NCBI RefSeq assembly: GCF_014396385.1 | Contig: NZ_CP060716.1 | Coordinates: 1,612,001-1,676,000 of the forward strand | DNA: 64,000 nucleotides | Source: Leucobacter denitrificans | Lineage (GTDB): Bacteria; Actinomycetota; Actinomycetes; Actinomycetales; Microbacteriaceae | Direction of reading: 5' to 3' | Part shown: positions 43,913 through 52,270 of the stretch, piece by piece | How the letters are laid out: each line of letters begins with the position of its first letter | Numbering within the stretch: the first letter of the stretch is position 1 | Notes under the pieces: generated by a model | The model's input: only the letters and a program-made list of their open reading frames with translations | Told to the model about the DNA's origin: nothing | Databases searched by the model: none | Translations under genes and position numbers: made by a program

Positions 43913-43955
43913 GGCAGAATGTCTCGAGGAGCACACGACAGTGCGAGGAGGCAGC

Positions 43956-44717
43956 GTGGTCGCATCGGTAGAAAATGTGGGGCGCATGACGCCATACGGG
44001 GCCGAGCACTTTGCGGCACTCGCTGTCACCGTGGTCGCCGCAATCGTGCTCGTCGCGTGGGCGCGAAAGGTGCGTGGCACGCGCGCTGAGTCACGGGGCC
44101 TCACGGTAGCGGGGTGGATCATGCTCGCAGCCACCCTCACCTGGATGGGATGGAACTTCCTCCCCATGAACTGGAACATTGAGCAATCACTGCCGTTCCA
44201 CCTCTCAGATGCGCTGCGCATCATCACGTCGCTCGCACTGCTCACACGAAGCAGCTGGACCATCGCGATCAGCTACTACTGGGGTCTTACGCTCAACATC
44301 CAATCGGTGCTCACGCCCGACCTCACGTACTTCCACGCACCGCTGTTCGAGTACATCGCTTACTGGTTCTTCCACATCGCCGCGCTGATCGTACCGATCA
44401 TGTTCGTGTGGGGGCTTGAGTATCGCCCGACCTGGCGGGGGTATGGCGTAGCGCTCGCCGCAACGCTCGGGTGGGCCGGAATTGCGGGCATCGCAAACGC
44501 GCTGACTGGGGCGAACTACGTATACCTCGCGCGCGCACCGGAAGTCGCTTCTGCACTCGACCTCCTTGGGCCGTGGCCCATCTATATCCTTTGGGAACTC
44601 GTGCTCGTGGCCAGCGTGTGGGCACTCATCACCTGGCCGTGGACGGTCGGCCGCAATGCTCAGAAACCGGTTGTTGGGCGGATCGCCGCCGTTCGAAGGG
44701 AGTCACTGCACCGATAG
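43956..44717 (+). CDS. YwaF/TIGR02206 family membrane protein
   Basis: 253 residues from GTG 43956, preceded by GAGGAGG; an in-frame GTG at 43941 lacks such a site. About seven transmembrane helices, with the family motif SLPFHLSDALRIITSLALL and Trp/His-rich loops (YWFFHIAALIVPIMFVWG). Function unknown. Its start is 43 bases after the response regulator stop, so it may belong to the same transcript. Confidence 0.75.
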   Translation: MVASVENVGRMTPYGAEHFAALAVTVVAAIVLVAWARKVRGTRAESRGLTVAGWIMLAATLTWMGWNFLPMNWNIEQSLPFHLSDALRIITSLALLTRSSWTIAISYYWGLTLNIQSVLTPDLTYFHAPLFEYIAYWFFHIAALIVPIMFVWGLEYRPTWRGYGVALAATLGWAGIAGIANALTGANYVYLARAPEVASALDLLGPWPIYILWELVLVASVWALITWPWTVGRNAQKPVVGRIAAVRRESLHR

Positions 44718-44720
44718 GGT
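44715..44720 (+). promoter_or_regulatory. Putative -10 box, leaderless DHA2 transporter
   Basis: TAGGGT ends 6 bases before ATG 44727. It overlaps the end of the preceding gene (TAG at 44715-44717). Confidence 0.35.
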
Positions 44721-44726
44721 GTGACT

Positions 44727-46169
44727 ATGGGAAGAGATGCGGCGAGGCGAAGAAGGCTCGCCCGCAGTTCCCCACACCGCGCGATTGTTGCGGTACTTCT
44801 GGCAATGGGCCTGTGCGCATCGTTTCTGTTCACGCTCGTTGTGCCGATCCAGGCGAGACTGCCCGAGTTGCTCAACGCGAGCCGCGACGATACCGCCTGG
44901 GTGCTCACGGCGACCCTGCTCGCGTCAGCGGTCGTCACACCGATCTCGGGCCGCCTAGGTGACATGTACGGCAAGCGTCGGGTGATTCTCGCACTGCTCA
45001 TTGTCACAATGTGTGGATCGCTTGTCATTGCGCTCACTTCGAACGTCGCCATTGTCATTGCGGGTCGTGCTCTACAGGGAGCGATGTCAGGGGTGATCCC
45101 GCTCGGTATCGCGGTCATGCGTGACGTGCTTCCCGCGAGTCGTGTCGACTCGGCGATTGCGATGATGAGCGCGACGCTCGGCGTCGGGTCCGCTGTAGGT
45201 CTTCCCGCGAGTGCGCTCATAACGGAGTACGCGGACTGGCACGCCCTGTTTTGGGTGACGACCCTGCTGTGTGCGATCGCGTTCGGGCTCGTGCTCTGGA
45301 TCATTCCGGTGAGCGTGTTGCGCACCGAGGGCAGATTCGACTACCTGGGAGCAATCGGCCTCGCCGCGGCGCTCATCTGCATTCTGCTCGCCATCTCACG
45401 TGGGGACTCGTGGGGCTGGTTGAGCCCAACCACGTTGATTACCGGGATCAGCGGGCTGATCATCGCGCTGCTCTGGGGCTGGTACCAGTTGCGGGCGGCT
45501 GAGCCGCTGCTTGACTTGCGCGTTGCCGCGAGAAGACCAGTGCTTCTCACAAATCTCGCATCGATTTCGCTCGGGTTCGCGCTGTTCGCGTCAAACGTCG
45601 TCTACCCGCAAGTGCTTGAACAACCGGTCTCTGGAGGGGTCGGCTTCGGTCTCACCCTGTTCTCTGCGAGTCTCATCATCATGCCCTCAGGGGTGCTCAT
45701 GATGCTGCTTTCTCCAGTCGCAGGTCGCCTTGCGCGGCATGTGGGGCCGAAGCTCCTGCTTGTAATCGGCGCAGCTTCGCTTATTCTCGCTTACGGGTAT
45801 TCAATCGCGTTTCACGATGAGGTGTGGCAGATTCTCGTGGCGAACTTGCTCATCGGCGTCGGCATCGGGTTCGGGTATGCCTCAATGCCGATGCTCATCA
45901 TGCGTTCGGTGCCGCAGGGCGAAACGGGCGCGTCAAACGGACTCAATGCGCTCTGTCGCGCGCTTGGTACGAGCGGCGCAGCGGCGGTGATGGGTGCGAT
46001 ACTCGCGACTTCGAGCGCCGAGAGTGCAACCGGTATGCCGACTGCGTCTGGGTACCAGCTCACATTCATCGTGAGCATTATCGCGGCAGCGGTCGCGCTC
46101 ACTCTTGCACTGCTTATTCCTCAGCGCCCCACCGCAGAGCGGCACCCAGCACTCCCCGAAGGGGTGTAG
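44727..46169 (+). CDS. MFS drug exporter, DHA2 (14-helix) family
   Basis: 480 residues from ATG 44727; an in-frame GTG at 44721 would add two residues. Fourteen hydrophobic segments are expected at this length. Motif A is seen as GRLGDMYGKRRVI, and motif C-like GVGSAVGLPASALI follows. Related exporters such as EmrB/QacA expel drugs by proton antiport. The substrate is unknown. It converges on malic enzyme across a shared terminator. Confidence 0.87.
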   Translation: MGRDAARRRRLARSSPHRAIVAVLLAMGLCASFLFTLVVPIQARLPELLNASRDDTAWVLTATLLASAVVTPISGRLGDMYGKRRVILALLIVTMCGSLVIALTSNVAIVIAGRALQGAMSGVIPLGIAVMRDVLPASRVDSAIAMMSATLGVGSAVGLPASALITEYADWHALFWVTTLLCAIAFGLVLWIIPVSVLRTEGRFDYLGAIGLAAALICILLAISRGDSWGWLSPTTLITGISGLIIALLWGWYQLRAAEPLLDLRVAARRPVLLTNLASISLGFALFASNVVYPQVLEQPVSGGVGFGLTLFSASLIIMPSGVLMMLLSPVAGRLARHVGPKLLLVIGAASLILAYGYSIAFHDEVWQILVANLLIGVGIGFGYASMPMLIMRSVPQGETGASNGLNALCRALGTSGAAAVMGAILATSSAESATGMPTASGYQLTFIVSIIAAAVALTLALLIPQRPTAERHPALPEGV

Positions 46170-46175
46170 TGCAGA

Positions 46176-46210
46176 AGCCCGCGCGAGAGACTTGGCTCAG
46201 CACGCGGGCT
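46176..46210. terminator. Shared hairpin between DHA2 transporter and malic enzyme
   Basis: AGCCCGCG (46176-46183) pairs with CGCGGGCT (46203-46210) in the 63-base gap between two convergent genes. No clear T-run. Confidence 0.5.
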
Positions 46211-46232
46211 CCGGGGTGGATCGGGAAGTGCG

Positions 46233-47423
46233 TTACTTGTGCGACGCCTTCGCGACCGCGCGGGCGACAGCCTCAGCGACACCGGGCGCGAATGGGTTCG
46301 GCACAATGAGATCCGCTGCGGGTTCCCCGACCTGATCCGCAATTGCTGCCGCGGCAGCGAGCTTCATCTCAGTCGTGATCTCGCGTGCGTTCGCATCGAG
46401 TGCTCCGCGGAAGATGCCGGGGAATGCGAGCACGTTGTTGATCTGGTTAGGGAAGTCGCTGCGGCCGGTCGCGACGACCGCGGCGTGCTTGAGCGCAATG
46501 TCTGGTGCAATCTCGGGGTCGGGGTTCGATAGCGCAAACACGATTGCGCCGTCGGCCATCGATGCGACGTCGGCCTCTGGAACCTTCGACGAAGACACCC
46601 CGATGAACACGTCTGCGCCAGCGAGAGTTTCGGCAGTGCCACCGGCAACGCGGCGGGGGTTCGACTTCTCTGCGATCTCGAGCTTCTTGCCCGCGATGTC
46701 GCCGCGATCCGCATGGATCGCGCCCTTCGAATCAAGCACAATGAGGTCTTTCACGCCAACCGCGAGCAACAGTTCTGAGACTGCGATTCCCGCCGCGCCA
46801 GCGCCCGAGATGACGACGCGGAGCGACGAGAGCTCCTTGCCGACCACCTTCAGCGCATTCGTGAGGGCGGCGAGCACCACGACTGCGGTGCCGTGCTGGT
46901 CATCGTGCATGACTGGCATGTCGAGGGCCTCGATGAGGCGACGCTCGATCTCAAAGCAGCGTGGGGCCGAGATATCTTCGAGGTTCACGGCGCCGAAGCT
47001 CGGGGCGATCCGCACTATTGTGTCAACGATCTCGTCGGGGTCGGTGGTGTCGAGCACGATGGGAATCGAATTCAGGCCGGCGAAGCGGCGGAAGAGTGCG
47101 CTCTTGCCTTCCATTACGGGCAGCGACGCGCTCGCACCGATATCGCCGAGCCCGAGAACCGCTGTGCCGTCCGAAACAACAGCGACGAGGCGCGATGCCC
47201 ACGTGTGGCTCTTCGCGAGTTCGGGCTTCTCGGCGATGGCGCGGCTCACCTGAGCAACACCCGGTGTGTACGCGATCGAGAGATCTCGGCGATCCTCGAG
47301 TGGATCAGTAAGCTCGACGCTCAGCTTGCCGCCGAGGTGCGCCGTAAAGATCTCTTCCTCGGTGATCGTCTGTGCGCTCGCAAGGTTTGCGTTGGGGTCG
47401 GTGGAAGTGTTTTGGGTTGCCAT
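46233..47423 (-). CDS. NAD(P)-dependent malic enzyme
   Basis: 396 residues, the short bacterial type without the phosphotransacetylase domain. Tyr in LSIAYTPGVAQVSRAIAEKP, Lys-containing MEGKSALFRRFAG, the metal site MHDDQHGTAVVVLAAL and the NAD(P) loop VISGAGAAGIAVSELLL all fit. It decarboxylates malate to pyruvate, which would drain four-carbon acids made by the methylcitrate cycle or the catabolic island. The start MATQNTST is preceded by AAGGAG. Confidence 0.92.
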   Translation of the reverse strand: MATQNTSTDPNANLASAQTITEEEIFTAHLGGKLSVELTDPLEDRRDLSIAYTPGVAQVSRAIAEKPELAKSHTWASRLVAVVSDGTAVLGLGDIGASASLPVMEGKSALFRRFAGLNSIPIVLDTTDPDEIVDTIVRIAPSFGAVNLEDISAPRCFEIERRLIEALDMPVMHDDQHGTAVVVLAALTNALKVVGKELSSLRVVISGAGAAGIAVSELLLAVGVKDLIVLDSKGAIHADRGDIAGKKLEIAEKSNPRRVAGGTAETLAGADVFIGVSSSKVPEADVASMADGAIVFALSNPDPEIAPDIALKHAAVVATGRSDFPNQINNVLAFPGIFRGALDANAREITTEMKLAAAAAIADQVGEPAADLIVPNPFAPGVAEAVARAVAKASHK

Positions 47424-47650
47424 CGCGGCTCCTTCAGGTCGAGTTGCAGAGCATGCAACTGGGAGTGGGGCGATTGAGTGCGGCCCGGGAAGATCACTCG
47501 GTGCGCGCAGCTAGTGCAGCGTTTCGGCGGGGATGTTGCCGATTAGAACGCAGGTCTCTGGTGGTGAGATCGCCTGTTCACGTTTGTCGAAGTTCTAATA
47601 ATGACCGGAATTGAAATCTGAGTCAATTGATGTTTCACACAATGAATGAA

Positions 47651-47681
47651 TTTACGTAGTGAATTAGCTGTTTTTACGTAG
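47651..47681. repeat. Two TTTACGTAG direct repeats in an AT-rich gap
   Basis: TTTACGTAG occurs at 47651-47659 and 47673-47681, each containing the palindrome TACGTA. The 258-base gap 47424-47681 has no gene and is far more AT-rich than its surroundings. A related ATTACGTAG lies at 60649-60657 beside an island operator. This may mark a boundary of the island. Confidence 0.4.
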
Positions 47682-48878
47682 TTACCTCTCTGGATTTTGA
47701 GTCTTCCATGATGATTTGATGCTCACGAGGCCACTTACGAGTAAGAGCGAGCCAGACATGAGGAGGCTTCGTGTTGCGGCGGAGCCGAGTGTGCCGAGTG
47801 GGATGGATACGGCACTCACCAGGATCGGCAAGGTGACCTGCATGAGACGATTGACAAGCATGCGTAGCCCCAATGCGGCGCCGCGATCCACTGCGGAAAC
47901 GGCAGATACGACCCAGGTCATTGTGAGCGGCTGTACGAGGCCGAGACAGAAGCCGAATACCGCCATGACAAGATACGTCGGGGGAAGGCCGAGGAATGGA
48001 AGCACGCCCATGCCAATGGCGCCCAAAAGGAGGCAACTCGTGATGAGCAGCTTTCGGGTGAACCGCTCGACGAGAAGGTGCATACCGACGCGGCTTACGA
48101 GACTCATGAACCCGCGGATTCCCAGCAGTAGTGCGACTGATTCCGGGCGTATGCCACGTTCTTCGGCCCACAGAGGGAGAAAGACGACGAGGAGGTCAAG
48201 GCAGGCGAGAGTTGCGCCGCTCAGAGCCACGGCAACAATCATGCCCGGGGTGCGAAGTATCTGGAGAATTGGTGTCGAGGCCTGCTGTGTTTTTGGAGTG
48301 TGTGTACGGCGCATGATCCGCACCCCGGTGGCGAAGGCGCCGCAGGTGACTGCGATCGAGAGTCCGGCAACGATTGTGAGTCCGGTGTGGATCCCGCCAT
48401 CTGGCAGCAGACCAGGAAGGGCGAGTGCGAGGAGAGGGCCAGCAACCTGGCCAACTGAGGTACCCGCGCTGAGCCAGCCAAAAATGACATCAAGCTGTGT
48501 GTCCTTCTGCTTGTGCACCACTGCCGCCTGAGACGCCACCACCATGAAGATCTGCGCGCATCCGAAGGCGACCGCGACGATGAGGAGCGTTGTAATGGTC
48601 TGCACGAAGAGCGCGCACACGATGGGGATCGGGAACACGAGGCTCACGATTGCGAGCACCTTGCCGGAGCCGTAGCGATCCACCACGCGACCAGCAGGAA
48701 CCGCGAGCAGTAATGCGCCGACCGCAAACGCGGTGGCGAGAAGGCCCACCTGGGTAGCCGACGCGCCGACGCGCAATGCGAGGTAGCCTGCGAGTGGACG
48801 AAATCCGTGGTCGACGATGGCAAGGCCGGCGGTGACGCACACGAGATTCCAGGGGATGTAGCCCATCGTTTTCGTCAC
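47682..48878 (-). CDS. MFS transporter at the edge of the catabolic island
   Basis: 398 residues, about 12 transmembrane helices. The motif A-like sequence between helices 2 and 3 is AGRVVDRYGSGKVLA. A cytoplasmic loop after helix 6 holds MRRTHTPKTQQ. The GTG at 48878 is used; an in-frame ATG at 48866 is possible. It is divergent from the first MmgE/PrpD gene and shares the operator at 48917 with it, so it may import or export the pathway substrate or a product. The substrate is unknown. Confidence 0.8.
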   Translation of the reverse strand: MTKTMGYIPWNLVCVTAGLAIVDHGFRPLAGYLALRVGASATQVGLLATAFAVGALLLAVPAGRVVDRYGSGKVLAIVSLVFPIPIVCALFVQTITTLLIVAVAFGCAQIFMVVASQAAVVHKQKDTQLDVIFGWLSAGTSVGQVAGPLLALALPGLLPDGGIHTGLTIVAGLSIAVTCGAFATGVRIMRRTHTPKTQQASTPILQILRTPGMIVAVALSGATLACLDLLVVFLPLWAEERGIRPESVALLLGIRGFMSLVSRVGMHLLVERFTRKLLITSCLLLGAIGMGVLPFLGLPPTYLVMAVFGFCLGLVQPLTMTWVVSAVSAVDRGAALGLRMLVNRLMQVTLPILVSAVSIPLGTLGSAATRSLLMSGSLLLVSGLVSIKSSWKTQNPER

Positions 48879-48916
48879 CGAAGCATCCTGTTCCTGACGC
48901 GATTAACGTCATCGAA

Positions 48917-48927
48917 TATATTATATA
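48917..48927. promoter_or_regulatory. Island operator A (TATA-N3-TATA)
   Basis: TATATTATATA lies within the AT-rich stretch 48913-48935 between the divergent MFS and MmgE/PrpD genes, 38 and 76 bases from their starts. The identical 11-mer occurs at site B (55892). Confidence 0.5.
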
Positions 48928-49002
48928 TACTAGTGAATGACCGTGTGGCGTTGTCGAGCAAGGTTTTCCGGGCCCGCACGGTGATGCCGGAAGAGAATTG
49001 AG

Positions 49003-50352
49003 ATGAGCATGTCAGCGACCCACACCGTAGCCTGCTGGGCGAGTAGCGTCAGCGAAGAAAATCTTCCAGACAACGTGGCGCATCACGGGCGAAGGCTCAT
49101 CATTGATTACCTCGCGGCGGCAACGGCGGGTAGCACGACGGAGCTCTCGCAAAAACTTCGTGAGCATCACCGAGTGGTGGAGCCGGGAACTCGCGCGACA
49201 GCAATCGCGGGTCCGCGACTCACAGCGGGCGCCGCGGCGTTCGTTAACGGTGCTGCCGCACACGGCCTCGAGCTCGATGACGGGTATACCCCAGGCTCAG
49301 TTCACCCCGGTGCCTGCGTGATACCCGCAGTGCTCGCGGTCGGCGAGGCCACAGGGGCCACCCTCGGTGCGGTTGCTGCGGCGGTTATCGTGGGCGTCGA
49401 GATCACGACGCGGATCGCGGAGGCGGGCCACCCGAATGTCTTGAAAGCAGGGTTTCACAACACCCCGGTGGCCGGAGTCTTCGGTGCCGCCGCTGCGGTG
49501 AGTAATCTGCTCCGCCTCTCGCCCGAGGCAACCGCGGGCTCACTCGGCCTCGCTGGATCGTATGCCGGGGGCCTTCGTGAATACCATGCACACGCGTCTG
49601 AGGTGAAACGACTGCATACCGGCAAGGCAGCGCAGGACGGGTTGAAGTGCGCCGAGCTTGCCGCGCAAGGCATCTACGGTCCGAGCACAGTGCTCGAAGG
49701 TGAGAATGGCTACTTCAAGGCATTCGCGCACGGCAACTGGTCGCCTGAGGTACTGCTCGACAATCTTGGCCAATCTTGGACCTCGCTGCGCACATACGTG
49801 AAGCCATACCCATGTTGCAGGCACCTGCACGGTGCGATCGATGCGGCGCGAGCGCTTCGTCGTGCCGAAACCTTTGAGCTCGGCGATATCGAAACTATGC
49901 GGCTCGGGACCTTTGATCTAGCCGCACGATTGAACCGGGCAGAGCCAACAACGGTCATGGAGGCTCAGTTCAGCTTGCCGTTTGCCATCTCGGCAGCGCT
50001 CAAGTTTGGCAGCATCGATTTACGCACCTTCGAGCCAGAGCGGCTGTTCGATGATGAAGTCCAGCAACTCTCGCGGCAAGTAACTGTAGTACTGGATGAG
50101 GCGGCGCAGCAGGCGTACCCGCGCGAACGTGCCGCTCAACTCTCGATCACCCTGAAGAATGGACAGGTGCTCGAGACTCGCGTGCATCAGCCCCTCGGTG
50201 AACCCGACAATCCGCTCAGTGACGACGACATTGAAGAGAAGTTTCGCAATCTCGCAACCCCAGTCATTGGTGAGGCCCGCGTCGAGGGTGTGCTCGAGGC
50301 AGCCTGGAGCGGATCCGACCTGACGGCGCTTACGTCGGCGCTCTCCGAATAA
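49003..50352 (+). CDS. MmgE/PrpD family enzyme (island copy 1)
   Basis: 449 residues. Family segments: IIDYLAAATAGSTTELSQKL, GAAAHGLELDDGYTPGSVHP, HNTPVAGVFGAAAAVSNLLR, HTGKAAQDGLKCAELAAQGI and KPYPCCRHLHGAIDAA. The family includes 2-methylcitrate dehydratase, cis-aconitate decarboxylase and iminodisuccinate epimerase, all acting on di- or tricarboxylates. It is shorter than PrpD proper at 33776 and so probably has a different substrate. It is followed by copy 2 after 25 bases. Confidence 0.82.
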   Translation: MSMSATHTVACWASSVSEENLPDNVAHHGRRLIIDYLAAATAGSTTELSQKLREHHRVVEPGTRATAIAGPRLTAGAAAFVNGAAAHGLELDDGYTPGSVHPGACVIPAVLAVGEATGATLGAVAAAVIVGVEITTRIAEAGHPNVLKAGFHNTPVAGVFGAAAAVSNLLRLSPEATAGSLGLAGSYAGGLREYHAHASEVKRLHTGKAAQDGLKCAELAAQGIYGPSTVLEGENGYFKAFAHGNWSPEVLLDNLGQSWTSLRTYVKPYPCCRHLHGAIDAARALRRAETFELGDIETMRLGTFDLAARLNRAEPTTVMEAQFSLPFAISAALKFGSIDLRTFEPERLFDDEVQQLSRQVTVVLDEAAQQAYPRERAAQLSITLKNGQVLETRVHQPLGEPDNPLSDDDIEEKFRNLATPVIGEARVEGVLEAAWSGSDLTALTSALSE

Positions 50353-50377
50353 CCCGAACACTTCACAGGAGACGAAT

Positions 50378-51757
50378 ATGACAACCTCAGACGTAGCAGC
50401 ACCCACGGTGCTCACCCGACTCGCGGACTGGATTAGTTCGGACTCAATCGAGATTCCCGAAGAGGTTCGGAGGCGTGCAAGGCTTGCGATGCTCGATACG
50501 CTCGGAACAACAATTGGTGCGCGAGCGAGTTCCGACTTTGACCAAATTGCGCCGTTTATCTCTGAGCAAGTAGCAGGAGCGAATGAGCCACTCATTGGCC
50601 GTGCGGGGTACGCATCAACGGCCGATGCAGCGTTCATTAACTCATTTACCGCGCACCTTCTCGACTTCGATGATTCGCACGGAGACATGGCGGGGCACCC
50701 AACAGCAGTCGTGCTGCCCGCAGCGCTCGCCGTGGCGGATCGGTTGGACCTCAGGTTTGAAGCTGTAGTTGACGCATACATCGTGGGCGTTGAAGTCATC
50801 AGCCGAATCGGTCGCATGTTGAACCCGGATCACTACGATCTCGGTTGGCATCCGACAGCGACGATCGGTGTCTTTGGGGCCGCCGCCGCGACTGCACGCT
50901 TGCTCGGGCTCGACGCCCGTCAGACCCAGGTAAGCCTGAGCCTCGCCGCTGCGTTCTCGAGTGGCATTAAGGCCTCGTTCGGCACTTCGGCGAAGCCGCT
51001 CCAGGTTGGGCGAGCTGCGGCATCAGGGGTGCAGGCTTCGCTCCTCGCTCAATCAGGAGCCACCGGGCGACCGGATGCCTTCGAACATTCACAGGGGTAC
51101 GCACGCACCTTCGAGCGGAAGGACCCGGCGGTACTCACCGCGGAACTCGATACCGCGAGCCTCGGTGTGGAGTGGGCACTGATCCACCCTGGCATCATTA
51201 TTAAGCAGTATCCGTGCTGCGGTAGCACACACTCGGCGATTGAGTCGGCAGCTGCGCTCGCGCCGCTTCGTGCAGAAGACATCGAGCAGATCCACATTCA
51301 ATTGCACCCGAAGCGGCGCGGCCACGTCGACCGGCCGAACCCCAGCTCAGAACTCGATGCGAAGTTCAGCGTGCAGTTCACTGTGGGTCGGGCGCTTACC
51401 GCGGGCACGGTCACTCTGCAGGACTTCACTGGCCGGGTGCACGAGACCCCAGAAGCAGTTGCGCTTCTCAGCAAGACTGTGGTGAGTGACATCGATGCCG
51501 CTGACAATTCGGTGGCGGATCGGTACGTCGCCTCTGTCGCGGTGAAGCTTACTGACGGGCGCACCCTCGAGAAAGTCACACCGGTTGCCTCAGGGCGTGC
51601 ACCGGGCGAGATGCTCGCAGCATCGCGAATCGTTGAGAAGTTTGAGAACTGCGTGCGACCCTACTTTGACGCGGCACAGGTGGAGGCGCTACGCAATCTA
51701 GTGCTCGAAGAAAATGATCGAAGTGTTGCGGAACTTCTGCGCTTGACGAGGGTCTAA
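50378..51757 (+). CDS. MmgE/PrpD family enzyme (island copy 2)
   Basis: 459 residues, with CAGGAGACG before the ATG. Conserved segments include ARLAMLDTLGTTIGARASSD, FTAHLLDFDDSHGDMAGHPT, HPTATIGVFGAAAATARLLG, KPLQVGRAAASGVQASLLAQ and KQYPCCGSTHSAIESAA. It is cotranscribed with copy 1, so the two may form a heteromer or act on successive intermediates. The particular reaction cannot be read from sequence. A bidirectional terminator follows. Confidence 0.82.
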   Translation: MTTSDVAAPTVLTRLADWISSDSIEIPEEVRRRARLAMLDTLGTTIGARASSDFDQIAPFISEQVAGANEPLIGRAGYASTADAAFINSFTAHLLDFDDSHGDMAGHPTAVVLPAALAVADRLDLRFEAVVDAYIVGVEVISRIGRMLNPDHYDLGWHPTATIGVFGAAAATARLLGLDARQTQVSLSLAAAFSSGIKASFGTSAKPLQVGRAAASGVQASLLAQSGATGRPDAFEHSQGYARTFERKDPAVLTAELDTASLGVEWALIHPGIIIKQYPCCGSTHSAIESAAALAPLRAEDIEQIHIQLHPKRRGHVDRPNPSSELDAKFSVQFTVGRALTAGTVTLQDFTGRVHETPEAVALLSKTVVSDIDAADNSVADRYVASVAVKLTDGRTLEKVTPVASGRAPGEMLAASRIVEKFENCVRPYFDAAQVEALRNLVLEENDRSVAELLRLTRV

Positions 51758-51783
51758 GTATCGTTGCCATCTCGGCAAACAGG

Positions 51784-51825
51784 AGATCGGCCCGGACACA
51801 GCGTGTGCTGTCTCCGGGCCGATCT
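51784..51825. terminator. Bidirectional terminator between convergent island operons
   Basis: AGATCGGCCCGG pairs with CCGGGCCGATCT, with CACAGC/GCTGTC nearly continuing the stem. TTTGTG follows. It separates copy 2 of MmgE/PrpD from the DUF35 gene. Confidence 0.8.
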
Positions 51826-51856
51826 TTGTGAGCACTCAGCGTGGGGAAAGGGGGGG

Positions 51857-52261
51857 TTATTCGCTGAGTGCAAACCTCGGCAGGATCATGCCGTCCGGCA
51901 TCTCGCTGTAGCAGAGAGAGACTCGCTCGCCGATCCACGACCCCTCGGGCTCCTTGCCCTCGAGGTTTGAGATCATGATTGGCCCCTCGCTCAGGCGAAC
52001 TGCAATGACCTTGTGCGGTGCGGGATATGCGGGTAGGTAAGTCTTGTGGAAGACTACCCAACTAAGGATTTCTGCCTCGCCGCTCACCCGCTCCCAGACT
52101 GCGTTTTCCGAGTTGCACTGTGAGCAGATCGGGCCCGCTGGGTACCGCCACTCAGCGCAGTCTGCGCACCGCTGGAGCTGCATGTCTTTGTTCTTCACCG
52201 ACTCCCAAAAGGGGATGTCATAGACCAGGGGAACCGGTTGTGGTGTGGGAGCAATTTCCAT
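51857..52261 (-). CDS. DUF35/OB-fold acyl-CoA-binding protein with zinc ribbon
   Basis: 134 residues. A rubredoxin-like zinc ribbon has two Cys pairs (LQRCADCAEW, GPICSQCNSE). The OB fold follows (WERVSGEAEILSWVVFHKTY, IAVRLSEGPIMISNLEG). Such proteins are obligatory partners of thiolase-fold enzymes, as in BbsA-BbsB of benzylsuccinate oxidation and the DUF35 partners of steroid aldolases. The thiolase-fold gene lies 9 bases upstream in the same operon, so a complex is likely. Confidence 0.85.
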   Translation of the reverse strand: MEIAPTPQPVPLVYDIPFWESVKNKDMQLQRCADCAEWRYPAGPICSQCNSENAVWERVSGEAEILSWVVFHKTYLPAYPAPHKVIAVRLSEGPIMISNLEGKEPEGSWIGERVSLCYSEMPDGMILPRFALSE

Positions 52262-52270
52262 GAGAATCTC

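Noticed and set aside
7830-48390. GTGGATC as an FtsK-orienting sequence
   Set aside because: Such sequences should favour one strand on a replichore; copies here occur on both strands within the same kilobase.
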